In this document: positions 22,809-34,863 of the stretch, piece after piece
Layout: the number at the start of each line of letters is the position of its first letter
Numbering within the stretch: position 1 is the first letter of the stretch
Source of the DNA: Symbiodinium sp. CCMP2592
Lineage: Eukaryota; Sar; Dinophyceae; Suessiales; Symbiodiniaceae
Assembly (NCBI GenBank): GCA_905221615.1
Contig: CAJNDT010001001.1
Span: forward strand, 64,501-128,500
Reading direction: 5' to 3'
Length of the DNA stretch: 64,000 nt
The notes under the pieces: model-generated
The model's database searches: none
Told to the model about the DNA's origin: nothing
The model's input: the letters and a program-made list of their open reading frames with translations, nothing else
Translations under genes and position numbers: made by a program

Positions 22809-22978
22809 GCCGTTATAGAACTGTTGTAGGAGCCGTTACAGAACCTCTAAAACCCTAAAACCCTAAACCTGATCCGTAGACCCCATATAGAAGCCGTTAT
22901 AGAACTTGTGTAGGGGCCGTTGCAGAACCTCTAAACCCTAAAACCCTAAACCCTGATCCGTAGACCCCATATAGGGGC
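22809..22978. repeat. 83-bp tandem duplication containing CCCTAAA units
   Basis: Two adjacent copies begin GCCGTTATAGAAC and end GATCCGTAGACCCCATATAG. Each encloses a short CCCTAAAACCCTAAA run. Confidence 0.8.
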
Positions 22979-22979
22979 C

Positions 22980-24450
22980 GTTCTCAACTCTCGACTGGCC
23001 GCCCAAGCGCCTTTGAATGAGCACAAGAGCCTGGGTCACAAGCAGGAGGTGCTGTGGTGCTTGGTTGGTGCTAAAGTGTGGGTTCACGCAGGGCTGTAGT
23101 AAGGCTTTGACACAAATGCTTTAGTTTCACTCAGGGCTGTGCATTTTCGGGCTGGGTTGCAGCAGGTATCTCCTGGTTTGTGGCGACCATCATGGCTGCA
23201 TTATGATGTGTTGTCCTGGCTGTGACAAATGACAGTTTGTGGGCCAACTTCTAGGGCTCCGGCTTCAGAATCCAACACCCGGAGCCATAACTGCACTATT
23301 CATTCACTAGCGGTGCGTTCAGCCCTAGACATTCGTCATCTACTGTTGGGCTTTCGCCGTCCCAGCCGAATCCTATGAATCGCCAAAAGACGTGGGCAAG
23401 AATCCACCAGCGCCTAGATACGCTCCAGCAGTAAGGGACCACTAGCAGCACTAACATCAAGCAGATACTCAAGTTGTCAAACGAGGTTCCGATATAGCTG
23501 TGCCGGTCGAAAGGACATGATTTTCAGTGTATGCTTGAAGATTCTACGTAAGGTGATATAATCTGTGTACGGGGCAGACTGTTCTGACGTCGGAACCGAG
23601 TTCGACTCGCAGTGGCCACTGCAGGAAACAAAAAGAGAACTCTCGAACCACTTTATCTGGCAGATCTCCCAAAATAAGCTCGCAAATAGCTGAAGCAGAG
23701 ACGGACGCCACATGACATGTAAGTAGGGTTCACGATTTGGGATACAACGGTATGAGGTTCATACACGACTGGTGTTTTAGTGTTTAGGGTTTCTGCTAAC
23801 CCCTTCTTGGCAGATTGCGCGGCGAGAAACACTAACACCGAGCCAACCACCCATGTACACTTTCAGTTTTATAGTGGGTAACATTACCCCCCAGAAGTGT
23901 AAGTGCATCCACTCAGCTACTAGGTCTTGATATCTTCAAGCCAACCGTAAGTGGGGTCGTTCTGCATATGATCCTCACGCACCCTTCATGTAAGCCTGGA
24001 TCTATGCGGCCGAAACTCCAAACAAGGTGTTCGACGCCACATCATCCAACATTAAACCATAATCTCTCAAACGGCTCTTCTGTTACCCGCGTAGGCACAT
24101 AGATCTTTAGGATAGGATTCTCCCTCCCCGTGCGAAGCCTGAACCCTAGACAAGCGCATATGAGAAAAATGGGACTGAGTCGGTCCCAAAAGCATGATCA
24201 GCCCGATCAGGAATAGGCAGCAACCGCAGCCACCACAGATCTGCACCTCCCTCTTGCTAGGATCACCTAGGACATTCAATGATTCTGAGGATTTGCAAAC
24301 GTTTCGAGACGGGGTCTGGTTGCTTGTGGGATACCTCTTTAGGGTTTAGGGTGCTTGGAGGTTTAGGGGCTTGAGTTGCAGGTTCGGCTTGGGGGTTTCA
24401 TGCAGGGTATGCCGAACGTGCTTGCCTTGAACCCTAAAGTCCTAAACCCT
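22980..24450. other. No gene supported
   Basis: The least repetitive stretch of the gene-poor region. Short open frames exist on minus (for example 23477-23713), but no splice-phase chain could be built. Ends in TTTAGGG-like units at 24340-24370. Confidence 0.35.
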
Positions 24451-24453
24451 ACC

Positions 24454-24560
24454 TATAGTCTCCACTGTAGTTCCTTTTTTTGGTTAACCAAAAGCTATAT
24501 TATTATAAGATCCTAACCAGAAAACTGGTTAACCAAAAAATGAACTACAATGGAGACTAT
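24454..24560. mobile_element. Long-palindrome MITE (TATAGTCTCC family)
   Basis: Ends TATAGTCTCCACTGTAGTTC and its near-perfect inverse GAACTACAATGGAGACTATA. Inner inverted TTTTTTGGTTAACC segments make almost the whole 107 bp fold back. Single copy in this window. Confidence 0.75.
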
Positions 24561-24699
24561 ACGTAAAGACCCCGAAACGGGTTACATGACGGTTGCTCAC
24601 CAGAAAATCTAAAAGCTATGCGTTCTTGACTGGGATAATAAGTGCAAGTCCGTCAGAAGTTGGCCAAGAACTGCGGACGCTAGAGCATGCCGGGGCAGC

Positions 24700-26340
24700 C
24701 CTACACCAAACCGTAAACCCTATCCCTAAACCCTCATCCCTAATCACTAAAACCTAATCCCTAATCCCTAAATGCTCATCCCTAATCCCTAAACCCTAAA
24801 CCCTCACCGCTACACCCCAAGCCGTTACCAGGAACCGCAGCTCTGACCGAAGCTTTCGGCGACATGTCGGCTAAGGTTCAGCCTGAACCCTGCGAAACCA
24901 TGTTCAGGGCTTTAGGGTTTATTGTTGAGGGTTTAATGCCTAAGTTACTAAGGCCTGGGATTTAGGGCTGTAGGGTTTAGGGTCAAGTTGTTCTAAGCTA
25001 GGTCCATCTCGCAGCTGAGGCTTGGCACGGAAAATTGGCAAGCCACACGCAAACGCTTCAAACCCTGTACACACCCCAGGACCCCAAAACCATAAATCCT
25101 AAAACCCTGAACCCTAAACTCCCAAACCACATCCCGAATAACTCCCTAAACCCCTACCCCACAAGCCCTCGAAAGGAATGCCCTGGTCCAGGTCAAACGC
25201 CCCAAGGTCCCTCGTTGCATACTATCGGGGCCGTAATAAATAGAATAGGGTGTTGGTGTATACTATACCAAAAAATTTAATCAGGACCCCCCCCCTAATT
25301 AGTATACGTATTTATTTGGGCCTCTATCTTACTACCTGCCCCCAGAGAACCTACTTGTCCGGTATCCTAGGGCAACTAACGGTTAAGCTTTGAAGGCACA
25401 TAGGGACTATAGTACCTCAAGAAGGTTAAACGTCACCTGCTCTGCTAATTAAGAGAACCTTGAAAACTACTCGATAAGCCCTATAGAGTTGACATTTTGC
25501 AGCCCTGAAGACCCAGACTCAAACCCTAAACCCCAATCAACTTCAACCAACTCATTCCATGCTTGCAGCAGAGCGGCAGTTGGACGGAATCCCCCATTCC
25601 GAGTGCGAGGCTTGGGTAGCGATTTCCTGAAGGTTGGCGTCAAGATTTTCGACTGGTTTCCGGTGTAACTAGCTTAAGTAAGGTAAGGGCTATAGAATGC
25701 TATAGACCCTAAGCCCTAAACCCAAAACCTCAAGGGCCGTGGTAGGCAGCCTCAAAAGAACCCGTAAAGGACTCCTGCACCCTGAACCTTGAAGATCCCC
25801 CAAACCCTAAACCCTGAACCCTCAACCCTCAACCCTAAGCCCTAAACCCCTAAACCCTAAGCCCTCTTTGGTGCCAGCTGAGCATCGATGTCTGAGTCTC
25901 CGTCTGCGGAAAGTCGCTGTCCCGGCCTCGTCAGCTCTCGTTGGGGTCAGGTTAGGGGTCATTTTGGGCACATCGGAGTGCGGGGTTCAGGATCCAGCAA
26001 ACGCCTCTGCATAGTGAGCCCTCGCCTCCAAACCAAACACCATAATCTCTGCACATGACAAGGTTTAACCTTGTAGGGTTAGGGTTTGGGGTTTTCATGA
26101 AACCTTAACCCCCCATCTCCCCCAATGCCGACAGGGCACCCAGCAAATTGCCATCCTTGTGTCGGCTGCAAGCCGCTCATCGGATGCAGACTTCAAGCGT
26201 GCGGATGGGAGTTTCCCAGGAACAGGGCCCTACAGAACCCGGATGCTCTGAACTAAGGAAAATGTAGCATTCATCTTATACTTACTACTGACCCTTCTAC
26301 CTTTTGAACTTTAAAGCATATTCTTACCTGAAGGCTCTTG
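24700..26340. other. Gene-poor stretch with CCCTAAA decay
   Basis: CCCTAAA/CCCTAATC tracts at 24710-24820, 25085-25165 and 25695-25865; family C at 25226-25326; a family J relative at 25350-25440. No supported exon. Confidence 0.45.
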
Positions 26341-26351
26341 GGTTGTCCGTA

Positions 26352-27650
26352 CTAGTAGATGCCCACAAACGAATAACGTCCCGCCCGAATTTTCCGAAAC
26401 AGGAGATCTTTATCTGAAGTGTTCAGATCTGCGCCATCTTTGCGCCATGTGCAGGAACTTTGTCCTCTACAACGTACCTGAGAGCCGCGAAGATCAGGGC
26501 GGAGATTGAAACTCAGCTGGAAGCTCCTACTGGTTGGGTTTCTTCCGCATGTCTGCGTAGCTACTGTCGAGAGCTTAGGCATGCGCAAGAACCGACTGGT
26601 TCTAAGACGGTTAAGAAGGGTTCGTTCGTAGGTCTGCATAAGGGTTGCCAGGCAGGCCTCGTAGCGGAATCTACAAGGGCGGTCGGCAAAACCCAAGCTC
26701 CATAAGTCCCAAATCTCCTAAACTTTCTTACGCCCTCAACCCCTCGACCCTGCGTGCGGCATTCTTCGGCCCTGAACCATTGATCGATTGAAATTGCCAA
26801 GCAATTGTTCGACGATGAACCGGTTGAGCTTTGCAGTAACTTTACATTATAGTTTATCCCAGTAAGCGCCCATACCGGGGTGACCCCAATAGGAAACCCG
26901 GAGCAGGGTGAAAACGGAAGAACTCATGCAGCCATTGCACATACAGGACGCAAACTCCATGTGGGTGCGACTCTCACGGATGCACTGTGGTGCAGCAGCT
27001 ACTGACCAAGTCGTGCTGTAGCTTCTCGGCTCGGACATTGGTAGCAGAGCGCCACCCGACGGGGGTCGCTGCTGTTGCGCACAGGCACATGGCGTCCACG
27101 GTGTGGATGGATTGCGCGAAAACGAGCCAGTCAGCTGGTGTCACAAAATCAGAAGCAGAACACAATCACACAGACAACAAGCACAGAAGAACAAAACTTA
27201 ACATTTCATTATACAACACGAACCGCAAAGAACAGTTTTCCTGACAATGGTTGAAACACATAACCAGGGAACATGCCACAACATTCCAGCATGCTTTTGC
27301 GCTTTGTGTTTTGTTTTGATTGTTCGTTTTGTCGTGTAGCATAACATGATGCAAGCGCTGCAAGCACTGTATTCCCGAAGGGCATGATGCAACTGCACCC
27401 CGTCAACAATGCCGTCAAGCAAACCGTTCTCGAGCCCCTGGTACATGCTAACACGCAGCGATCGAGTTCGATGCTCTGCCAGCATGCCGTATAGAGGTCC
27501 AGAGAAAGAAAGGTTTCGTGGTGGTACATTCAAGAATGAGGCATATAAACGCGAAGCTTTAGTGCCCTCGCCGAAACAACACCCGACCTGTTGCAGGTAT
27601 AGTTCGGTCTCCACTCGAGATGACGTGCCCTGGGGTGCATCAGCAGTTTA
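26352..27650 (-). pseudogene. Possible gene remnant, unidentified
   Basis: Several minus-strand frames have a more protein-like composition than their surroundings: 26974-27165 (SIHTVDAMCLCATAATPVGW then RSATNVRAEKLQHDLV) and 27198-27614 (around NVPPRNLSFSGPLYGMLAEH and YQGLENGLLDGIVDGVQLHH). The stretch lacks telomere-like and MITE sequence over about 1.3 kb, unusual in this region. No splice-consistent model or family could be assigned. It may be one old gene or a degraded transposon. Confidence 0.3.
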
Positions 27651-27907
27651 GTGGCTGCGGGCTTTCGGACTTTCGGATTGCCCGGCAGGGGTTTATTTGG
27701 GCTTCAAGTTTATGGCTTAGGATCATCCCTAACAAGAAAACTACAGCAAAAATGTACCGCAAAGCCCTATGCAAATTGTGAAGGTCCCCAAACCAAAGAC
27801 CCCATGACCCTATACCGTAATCTATATCAGCGCCCCACCCCGAGTCTCGAATCACCACTAAAACCCGGGGCTTGCCTCGCAGCCTCAAGCAGCACCCAAA
27901 ATGCCAC

Positions 27908-27999
27908 GGCCTTGAAGAATTAAAGCAGATTTTGGGGTATATTCTACTATTTAAAATAAGGAGCCTACAGAACCCTATTCTAATTATTAAGGCCGCTAG
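27908..27999. mobile_element. MITE family C, truncated copy
   Basis: Retains the right end CTATTCTAATTATTAAGGCC and the AATAAGGA middle; the left end is diverged. Confidence 0.5.
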
Positions 28000-29340
28000 G
28001 ATTACTGCTCAGTAGCAAGTGGAAAGAGCCTGCTACCAGTAGTGGGGTTCGCCAAACCAGTAACCAGCTGCTCGTGGGATCTTGGCGCGCGTTCAGCGGG
28101 AGTTTCCGGCATTCTGCGGGATAAACAGGCTCATGGGGTTTAGGGTTTTAGGGTTTAGGGTTAACCGGTTCATGGGGTCTTTCTCGGTTTGTGGTTTCCA
28201 GGTTTGGGCCTGCATACCCCTACGTACCTTGTCTACAAGGGGCCAGGTGTGGACCTTGGTTTCTTTTCCTCGGAGCCTGTGAGCCCATGCTCGGGGACGA
28301 CTAGAAAGAAAAGCTACATTCATGAACATCATTGCAGCAATAATACCAAACGCAATGAAGCCAGAAGTAGGAACATAAGCACGTAGAGCATACTAGCTTG
28401 AGCTGCCTGTAATCCAACGCCAAATTCAGCAACACCTCACTAATGGAGCTACGTGGTTCTTAGTGCGGCGGTGAGGATGCTATCGTTAAAGAGAGCGCGA
28501 TGCGCAAGGTGTAGGTCGGACTGCTGGCCAAAGCATGTCCTGGATCAGTAACCCTTTATCAACCACCGATCGTGTGTTCACAGCTTCTGGCTTGTCCAGC
28601 TGCCGGCAAAGCTCCTAAACAAATTCGGGAATGTGTGCTGTGCGACATGTGGCGCGGTTACTTCTCATATCGACCAGTTTTCCCCCAACTTTCGATAGAC
28701 AAGTTGAAACAATACTAAACCCCACAACAAGAATTAAAGAAAGTATAGAAAATACATGTAATAATAGTAATAATTAATAATAGCAATAATGATAACAATA
28801 AGAGCAACAATACTTACTTGAGGTTTCGGGTTCGGGCTGAAGGTTTAGGAAATTTAGGACCTTTAGGAGTTCTGGCTCAGGCTCCTGGGTTTGAGAACCA
28901 GCACCACACAACAAACCGTCTCAAAGGAGTAAGTGTAGGGCTTCGGGTTCAGGGTTCAGGTTTAGGGATTAGGATTTGGGGTTTAGGGTTTAATTAGGGG
29001 TTCGGGTTTAGGGTTTAGGGGTTAGGGTTTGGGGGTTAAGGGGATCCCGGTATAGAACTTGCTTGTCACACCCCGAGTCAGCCGTCAACAAGCCTATCAA
29101 ACCCCTGAGTCTTGACCATCCCTGTCCCGAAACCTACAACACCCTGCAAAACCTTACAGAATCCGGTGAAGCCCTGGAAGCCCTGTAGAAAAAAACCCTT
29201 TCTAAGCCCTAAACCCCTTAAACCCTAAATCCCCTAACCTAAACCCCCTAAACCCTAAACCCTGAACCCGCTAAACCCTGAACACCCTCAACCCCAAACC
29301 CCCTAAACCCCCTAAACCCTGAACCCTGAACTCTAAAATC
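28000..29340. other. No gene supported
   Basis: TTTAGGG bits at 28138-28162 and 28940-29035, CCCTAAA tract at 29195-29330, an AT-rich patch at 28740-28810. No supported exon. Confidence 0.4.
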
Positions 29341-29445
29341 GTATAGATCCCTTTTCGGAACCCTTATAGATCCCTTTAAAGGAACCCTTATAGATCCCTT
29401 TGAAGGAACCCTTCTGGATCCCTTGAAAGGAACCCTTATAGATCG
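29340..29445. repeat. Short tandem: CCCTTTnAAGGAACCCTTATAGAT
   Basis: Four or five about 25-bp units, each with CCCTTTAAAGGAACCCTTAT. The inverse orientation of the same unit forms the tract at 29770-29945. Confidence 0.8.
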
Positions 29446-29552
29446 CCCCTCCAAACCCCCGGGACGCCGGGCACACTCGGCAAAGACCTGGGCCTCCGCA
29501 GCATCTGGCAGCCTAAGGGCAGTTTTTCCCCTGACAGGGGCTCCTTTACCCT

Positions 29553-29667
29553 GACCCCCGGGAGGATCTAGAAAGTAGATCCCCTAATTTGGGGCCCTAT
29601 ACTACTAAGGGTACTTTATAGGAACCCCCAATTAAGGGATCTACTTTTTGGATCCTCTCGGGGGTCT
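29553..29667. mobile_element. MITE with ACCCCCGGGAGGATC ends
   Basis: Inverted ends CCCCCGGGAGGATCTAGAAA / TTTTTGGATCCTCTCGGGGG enclose AGTAGATCCCCTAATT and its inverse. It lies between the two opposite-orientation 25-bp tandem arrays. Confidence 0.7.
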
Positions 29668-29769
29668 GGGTATGGGTTCCCTTAAGGTTTAGGGTTTAGG
29701 ATTTAGGGTTCAAGGCTTAGGGTTTAGGGGTTTAGGGTTTAGGGTTTAAGGTTTAGGGTTTTAGCTCCT

Positions 29770-29945
29770 TTAGGGCTCCTTTCGGGGTTCCTTCAAAAGG
29801 GATCTATAAGGGTTCCTTTCAAGGTTCCTTTCAGGGATCCTTTAGGGGTTCCTTTAAAGGGATCCATACGGGTTCCTTGAAGGAGTCCTTGAAGGGGTCC
29901 TTTAAGGAGTCCCGGTAAGGGCTCCATCAAGGGCTCCTGCAAGGG
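29770..29945. repeat. Short tandem: AGGGATCTATAAGGGTTCCTT, inverse of 29340-29445
   Basis: Degenerate about 25-bp units with GGGTTCCTTnAAGG, in opposite orientation to the array before the 29553 element. A TTTAGGG tract (29690-29765) lies between. Confidence 0.75.
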
Positions 29946-30183
29946 GTTTAGGGTTTAGGGTCGTTGATAAGGGCTCTCGAGGTTTAAATTTCTAGGATTG
30001 GATTTTTGTCTGCTCCAGTCCTCCGCAACCAAGAACACAATGGCTCGGGGGATGGCTTCGTTCATCGGACATCACAAAAACAGTTCAGCGAAGAGAACTT
30101 CGAATCGAGTAGTCCGTGACCATGCTGCATCCGAGCCTTCGCGCAACTTTCCTGATTCACAGAGTTTAGCTTCAGACATGTGA

Positions 30184-30283
30184 GAGACTCCGAAAATAGG
30201 GGACCCTACTATAATACCTTAAAGAGTAGGATCCTCATTATCAGGACCCCAAAATAAGGTACCCCTATATTCGGAAACCCCCA
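30184..30283. mobile_element. MITE family A, copy 2
   Basis: GAGACTCCGAAAATAGGGGA ... ATTCGGAAACCCCCAT inverted ends with the TAGTAC/AGTAGGATCC interior. Confidence 0.75.
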
Positions 30284-30341
30284 TGTCAGGGGAGGTACAA
30301 GGATTCAGCTTTACAATACTCAGCCTCGAACAAGCACATAA

Positions 30342-30456
30342 CTAGACCTAAGAGTAACCTAGGAACACAAAGGGTGCCCTTTTTGGTTTTTAAAGGGGCT
30401 GTATAAGGGAACCTGAACCCTCAAAAAAGGGAATAAGGGCCAACTCTAGGTCCTAA
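30342..30456. mobile_element. MITE family B, copy 2
   Basis: Starts CTAGACCTAAGAGTAACC, ends CCAACTCTAGGTCCTA. Confidence 0.75.
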
Positions 30457-30459
30457 GTA

Positions 30460-31020
30460 AACAGTCGTGCACTTTGGTGGTCTTGTGCTGTCTCAAGCTG
30501 TAATGCATCCACGCGGCAGCCTCATGAGAGCTGCGTCCTAGCACAGAAGGCAGTGTCAGGAGCGGTTACGAGCTTGGGGTTCCGATCATGTTAGAACGGC
30601 CTTGTTGAGGGTCGCGGCAGTAAGGTTCTAGGAAGGTGCAATAGCTCCAGCCTTGAGTTACGGCGGTCCGGCTTGCTTGAGGGATGGCTCCTACCGCTAC
30701 CACTACCGGGACCACGACGACTCCTGCACCTGCAGTTTCAAGCATGTGCCTAAACCTACTTAGACTAAACATGACCTACAATACTCCCTAGATCGAATTT
30801 CATTTCATGGAGATCAACCCCGAAACCGACAGCTTCCACGAAGGCTTTTCGTGCCTAGACCATCATGTCATGTAGGGTCGGGGTTAGGGTTCTAAAGCCT
30901 GAGCCATTAACCCGAAAACGATCCCCATTAAATCAGGAGCTAAAAGAGCCAAGGGAACCCTAAATCCTAAACAAACGGTTTAGGGTTTAGGGCCTCTAGA
31001 GTTCCTAAATCCTAAACCCT
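30460..31020. other. No gene supported
   Basis: Single-copy-looking sequence with short TTTAGGG/CCCTAAA bits at 30960-31020. Confidence 0.35.
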
Positions 31021-31021
31021 A

Positions 31022-31136
31022 CTAGAACCAGGAGTAACCTAGGAATAAAAAGGGTGCCCTTTTTGGTTTTTAAAGGGGCTGTATAAGGGAACCTGAACCC
31101 TCAAAAAAGGGAATAAGGGCCTACTCCGGGTCCTAG
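31022..31136. mobile_element. MITE family B, copy 3
   Basis: Almost identical inside to copy 2 (GGGTGCCCTTTTTGG, AAAGGGGCTGTATAAGGG), so this pair is recent. Confidence 0.8.
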
Positions 31137-31157
31137 CCTAATGGTGTACAGGGAACT

Positions 31158-31242
31158 CCAGAAAGTTGGAATATGGTTTCATAGAAGGATACCCTATAAT
31201 TTACCATAGAAGGGTTAGGATAATCATATTCCAACTTTCTGG
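31158..31242. mobile_element. MITE family H, copy 1
   Basis: CCAGAAAGTTGGAATATGGT and ATATTCCAACTTTCTGG inverted ends. The other copy is at 34864-34951 in opposite interior orientation. Confidence 0.75.
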
Positions 31243-31574
31243 CTTTTACTGTAGGGTTTTTTTTTTTTAGGAAACCCTCGAAGCCTCGGCCCAGAGCCCC
31301 TCAACCTCCTCAGATCTGACTCGCCCCCAGCCCGACCTTCACATCTTCGCCCTAAAAACCTGCGTAGCTTATAGGAGGTCTCAACAAATTCAAAAAAGGG
31401 TTCGGGGATCCATTATGGTAAAAGGAAATATTGGTATGGACTACAAAGCTACAGTAATTACTTGTATAATGACACGATCTCATATTCGCCTCGGCCCCAC
31501 CTAAAGCGGAGTTTTTTTGCCGGGAATCACTGTCCCCCCTTCCGGCCCACACCCGCCCTTTCCTTCACTCCCCC

Positions 31575-31760
31575 TTGCCCCCGCGTCCCTTTCTTTTCCC
31601 AAAAAGGGCCAGGTTGGCCGATGTTGCTTTCCCCGGGCTAGCTTACATCATTTGTGACTGTGAATCTGATGCCAAGGCATGGCTGGCGCAGATAAAACGA
31701 AAGCCTCGCTACGCTAGCTTTCGTGAAAACATTCTGAGGCAAATGCTCGGATTCACTTAG
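31575..31760 (+). pseudogene. Small coding-like fragment
   Basis: The plus frame reads protein-like (FPGLAYIICDCESDAKAWLA, then RKPRYASFRENILRQMLGFT) up to a TAG. There is no clear start and no neighbouring exon. The opposite strand is also open, so the call is weak. Confidence 0.25.
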
Positions 31761-31764
31761 GGGC

Positions 31765-32535
31765 TTAGCTGCTTGACCTGCGCCGTTGCTTTCCGAAAAC
31801 AATGCACCAGCTTCAACTACAGCCGGGCCGAGGGGGACCACACGAAGCAGGCGCCTTGTCCAAGCAACGGTCGAAAAGCATGGAAGAGATTCCTGCGCTC
31901 CTCATTTAAGGTTTAGGGGTTTAGGGCAGGGTTTAGAGTTTAGGTTCCCCATGGGGCTTGAAACCCGAAGCCAAAACCCTGAAGACTCGACTCTACACCT
32001 TAATTTGGTTTCGAGCCTGGGAGTCATCCCCGACGTCACTGTTCTGATCTCCTTGCAATCGTTCCGCGGAGCCCCTACACCCCCAGAAAAACATTGCGAA
32101 CCCGACAAAAAATCAGATCGTTATTCAAATTCTACAGATGCACTGTGGAAGACCATTTTCTTTATCTTATCTCCCCTACCGGAATCCTTAAAAAGGAGCC
32201 CTCTTGTGGCCCTCATCTCCGCCTGCAAGGAGTCATTGAAGGAAGGAATCCCAGAGAGCCCTGAGATTTAAAGAGGCAGCAGATGTGAGCCTTACCTGGA
32301 GGATCTTGGGACTTGGGAAGTAGACTAAGTAGACTTGTAAGTACCTTGGTTTACGGTTTAGGGTTTAGGGTCCATCACAAGTATAGTAATCGTATTTATA
32401 ACCCTATCTAATGGGACTTGGCAAGTAAACTTACCCTAGGGATCTAAGGACTCATATATTCAGGCTTTTGGGCCCAAAGAAGGCTTTTGGGGCCATTTTG
32501 ATCCCCAGGGTTATAAGTACCTTGACTGGGGCTTG
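31765..32535. other. Mixed single-copy and telomere-like sequence
   Basis: Telomere-like bits at 31910-31945 and 32355-32372. A diverged family E-like segment (GTAGACTTGTAAGTACC ... GGGACTTGGCAAGTAAAC) lies at 32325-32440. The plus frame ending at 32271 is open but not convincing. Confidence 0.35.
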
Positions 32536-32538
32536 CCT

Positions 32539-32957
32539 CTAGAAACATCTTAATCGTTTACAAGTTTCTGAAAGACCGTCCTCCAGTTCGCAGCGCTTTC
32601 GCTTGGACACTCCACTGTCCAAGCGCTCCGTACAGCTGCTACGAGGTGGCCCGAAGTGCTTTGCCCAGTAGCAAGCAGCCAGCTTGCAAACTTTCTCAGC
32701 ACCACACCGCTCGTAGTCTGCCGCAATCTTGGTTTCTGCCACCAGCGTCTCAAACGCTAGTGACAGTCTCTCCGTCGAGAAGAGTTGCACAACCCCGGAC
32801 GTCGCGCAGCCATTGAATGCACCGTAGCGCACCAGGATGTGCAGCAACGTGTCTGTCGGGTGCGCTGCCCGGTGCTGGGTCGCGCATTGATTTTCTCAAA
32901 GGCAGCGCGCCATGAATCGAAAGAGCTGATACCATGACATGCTGCCTGACGCATCAT
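32539..32957 (-). pseudogene. Frame-disrupted gene fragment, possible transposase remnant
   Basis: Two minus frames look coding: 32757-32957 (SSFDSWRAAFEKINARPSTG) and, after a frame change near 32850, 32539-32847 (NGCATSGVVQLFSTERLSLA, then LVAETKIAADYERCGAEKVC and SKRKRCELEDGLSE). The ATSGVV..FSTERL stretch loosely recalls the C-terminal dimerisation region of hAT-type transposases (PATSAxSERxFS). That is a weak resemblance by eye. Confidence 0.3.
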
Positions 32958-32959
32958 AA

Positions 32960-34500
32960 ATCAGTCATAAGTATAGTAACCGTATCTATAACCCCATTTA
33001 CTAAGTCCCATGATCCTTCAAGTAGGCCCAGGATCTCTGAACCCGAAGAGCCCGACGTGTTGACTCTTCCCAGAGACGTCTCTGCGTCGCTGGGGGGAGT
33101 TTGGATTCATTGTTTTGGGGTTCAGGGTTTAGGGGCTTTGGGGTTTTTTCGGTGGTTTAGGGTTTCGGGCTTGGGGTTTAGGGTGTTAGACCTTTCAACG
33201 TTTCTTGTGTCTGAAGGCACCCGACTTCAGGGCTTAGGGACACCAAACCAAAGTCTAGGGTCCAAGTATCCAATAATGGTCATGCACTCCCCCGATGGGA
33301 CGTTCTCTGCCTCACAAGGTATCTTCCTTACCCTTAACAAGCCCAATAGAACAATTTAAAATCCCTGCTAAAAAACGCAAAACACCGTAAAAAGCTCTCT
33401 TAAAACACAGAAAAAGCCGTAGAAAGCCAAGACACAGAAAAGCAGGCCGTAGCAAGCCCTACCGTCACCACCATCCCAGCCGCTTGTGCAACCAAGACTC
33501 GAGCCGACTTTGACTCCTCAGCGTTCAACTAGCAGGGTTCAAAAAGTGTTCTATAAGGCTTACTCTAAGGGTTCTGTAGGTGTTCTGCAATAAGGTTCTT
33601 GTTAGGTTCTATACAGCTTCGGTTTGGGGCTCACTGCCCTGAGGTTGCAAGTTTGCTGGATCTAGCAATATTCCTGAAAGCAGCTCCCAGAAGGAGCTGA
33701 TGTAGGTACCTGAGCAATTATCGTCGGCTACTTTCCCTGTTGGAGTTCTTAAACCAGAGAAAACTCTAGTCTACTTCTTATTGAGTCCTCTGTCCTAAGT
33801 GTAGTAGAAACCCTGATGAGCAGTATTGGTAGTCAACTATTCAAGCTTCCATCTTCGGTCCAAACACCTCAGGTACAGATACGGGCTTTCGGAAACTCAC
33901 CAAGTAGAAAAAAGTGAATAAAGCGTGTGCTCGAACAGACCGAGCTCTACTGCAAGAGAAATGGAGGACCTGTCGTGAGCATCTGCGAGTGGTCTTGCTG
34001 AACAATTTCGAAGTGCGGCAAGTCATACAGGGGCCTCGATAACAATTTCCATTTGCTACTTAGGCTCGCTCTTTCTGTCCGGTCCACTTCGCTTCCTGAC
34101 TAAACCATTTCTTCAACAGGCAGCACATGCATAATCACTATCACCGGACCTTCAGGCAGTTCAATTCGCTGCACACGGCTTTAGGGTCTAGGGTCTCTGC
34201 CGTAATGGCATCACTGGATTTCTGCAGGCTTTCCAGCTTCCGTTCAGGGGGTTCAGAGTTTCACATTTGGAGCATTAATCACAGATCCCTCTCTGCACAA
34301 TCAGTGTGCACAGTAGCTACGTAGGCTTGTTTGACACAGAGAGTGCTTGCCATGTTCATGGCAGCAAGAGCTACGATTGCGAAAGTGCTCCCCACCCAAA
34401 GACATCATTCCGACAGGGTGCGGCGATAGTTCAGAAAGGTGCGGATGCTTAGCAAGACCAGAGGCACCTTGGGATGTTGCGGACTCATGTTGTTGCGTCC
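32960..34500. other. Gene-poor stretch
   Basis: A partial D/E-type MITE end at 32962-33025, telomere-like bits at 33120-33190, GGTTCTATAAGG units at 33540-33610. A minus frame near 33945-34030 (LYDLPHFEIVQQDHSQML) is coding-like but isolated. Confidence 0.35.
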
Positions 34501-34504
34501 CTCT

Positions 34505-34506
<2 letters not shown>

Positions 34507-34558
<52 letters not shown>
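34507..34558. repeat. (CT)n microsatellite
   Basis: About 25 uninterrupted CT units. Confidence 0.95.
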
Positions 34559-34559
<1 letters not shown>

Positions 34560-34863
34560 GTACACGCAGGTACAACACCAGTATGGCGAGGGGAGCGCTT
34601 CGGATTCTGGCGATGTAGAGTTATCTCTGAATTTGGAGGGTTTGTGACAAGTCTTTAGACAGAACAGCAGGCAGAGTGTTGCGTGAAGCCTTAAACGGAG
34701 CTTGGGAAACCCTAAACCCTAAACCCTCAACCCCTAAACCCTAAACTTTAAACCTTAAACCTTAAACCCCCAAAACCTAGTAACCAAAGCCGGCATGCTA
34801 AATCCAGCTTCGGAGCTGGCAGTGTAGGGCTCGTATCCAGGATTCCTCTTCTTTAAGGTAAAA

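Noticed and set aside
23608..23625. GAGTTCGACTCGCAG as a tRNA B-box
   Set aside because: No matching A-box or cloverleaf stems around it.
32539..32847. Firm naming as a hAT transposase
   Set aside because: Only a short ATSGVV..FSTERL resemblance; catalytic residues and the other domains are not seen.
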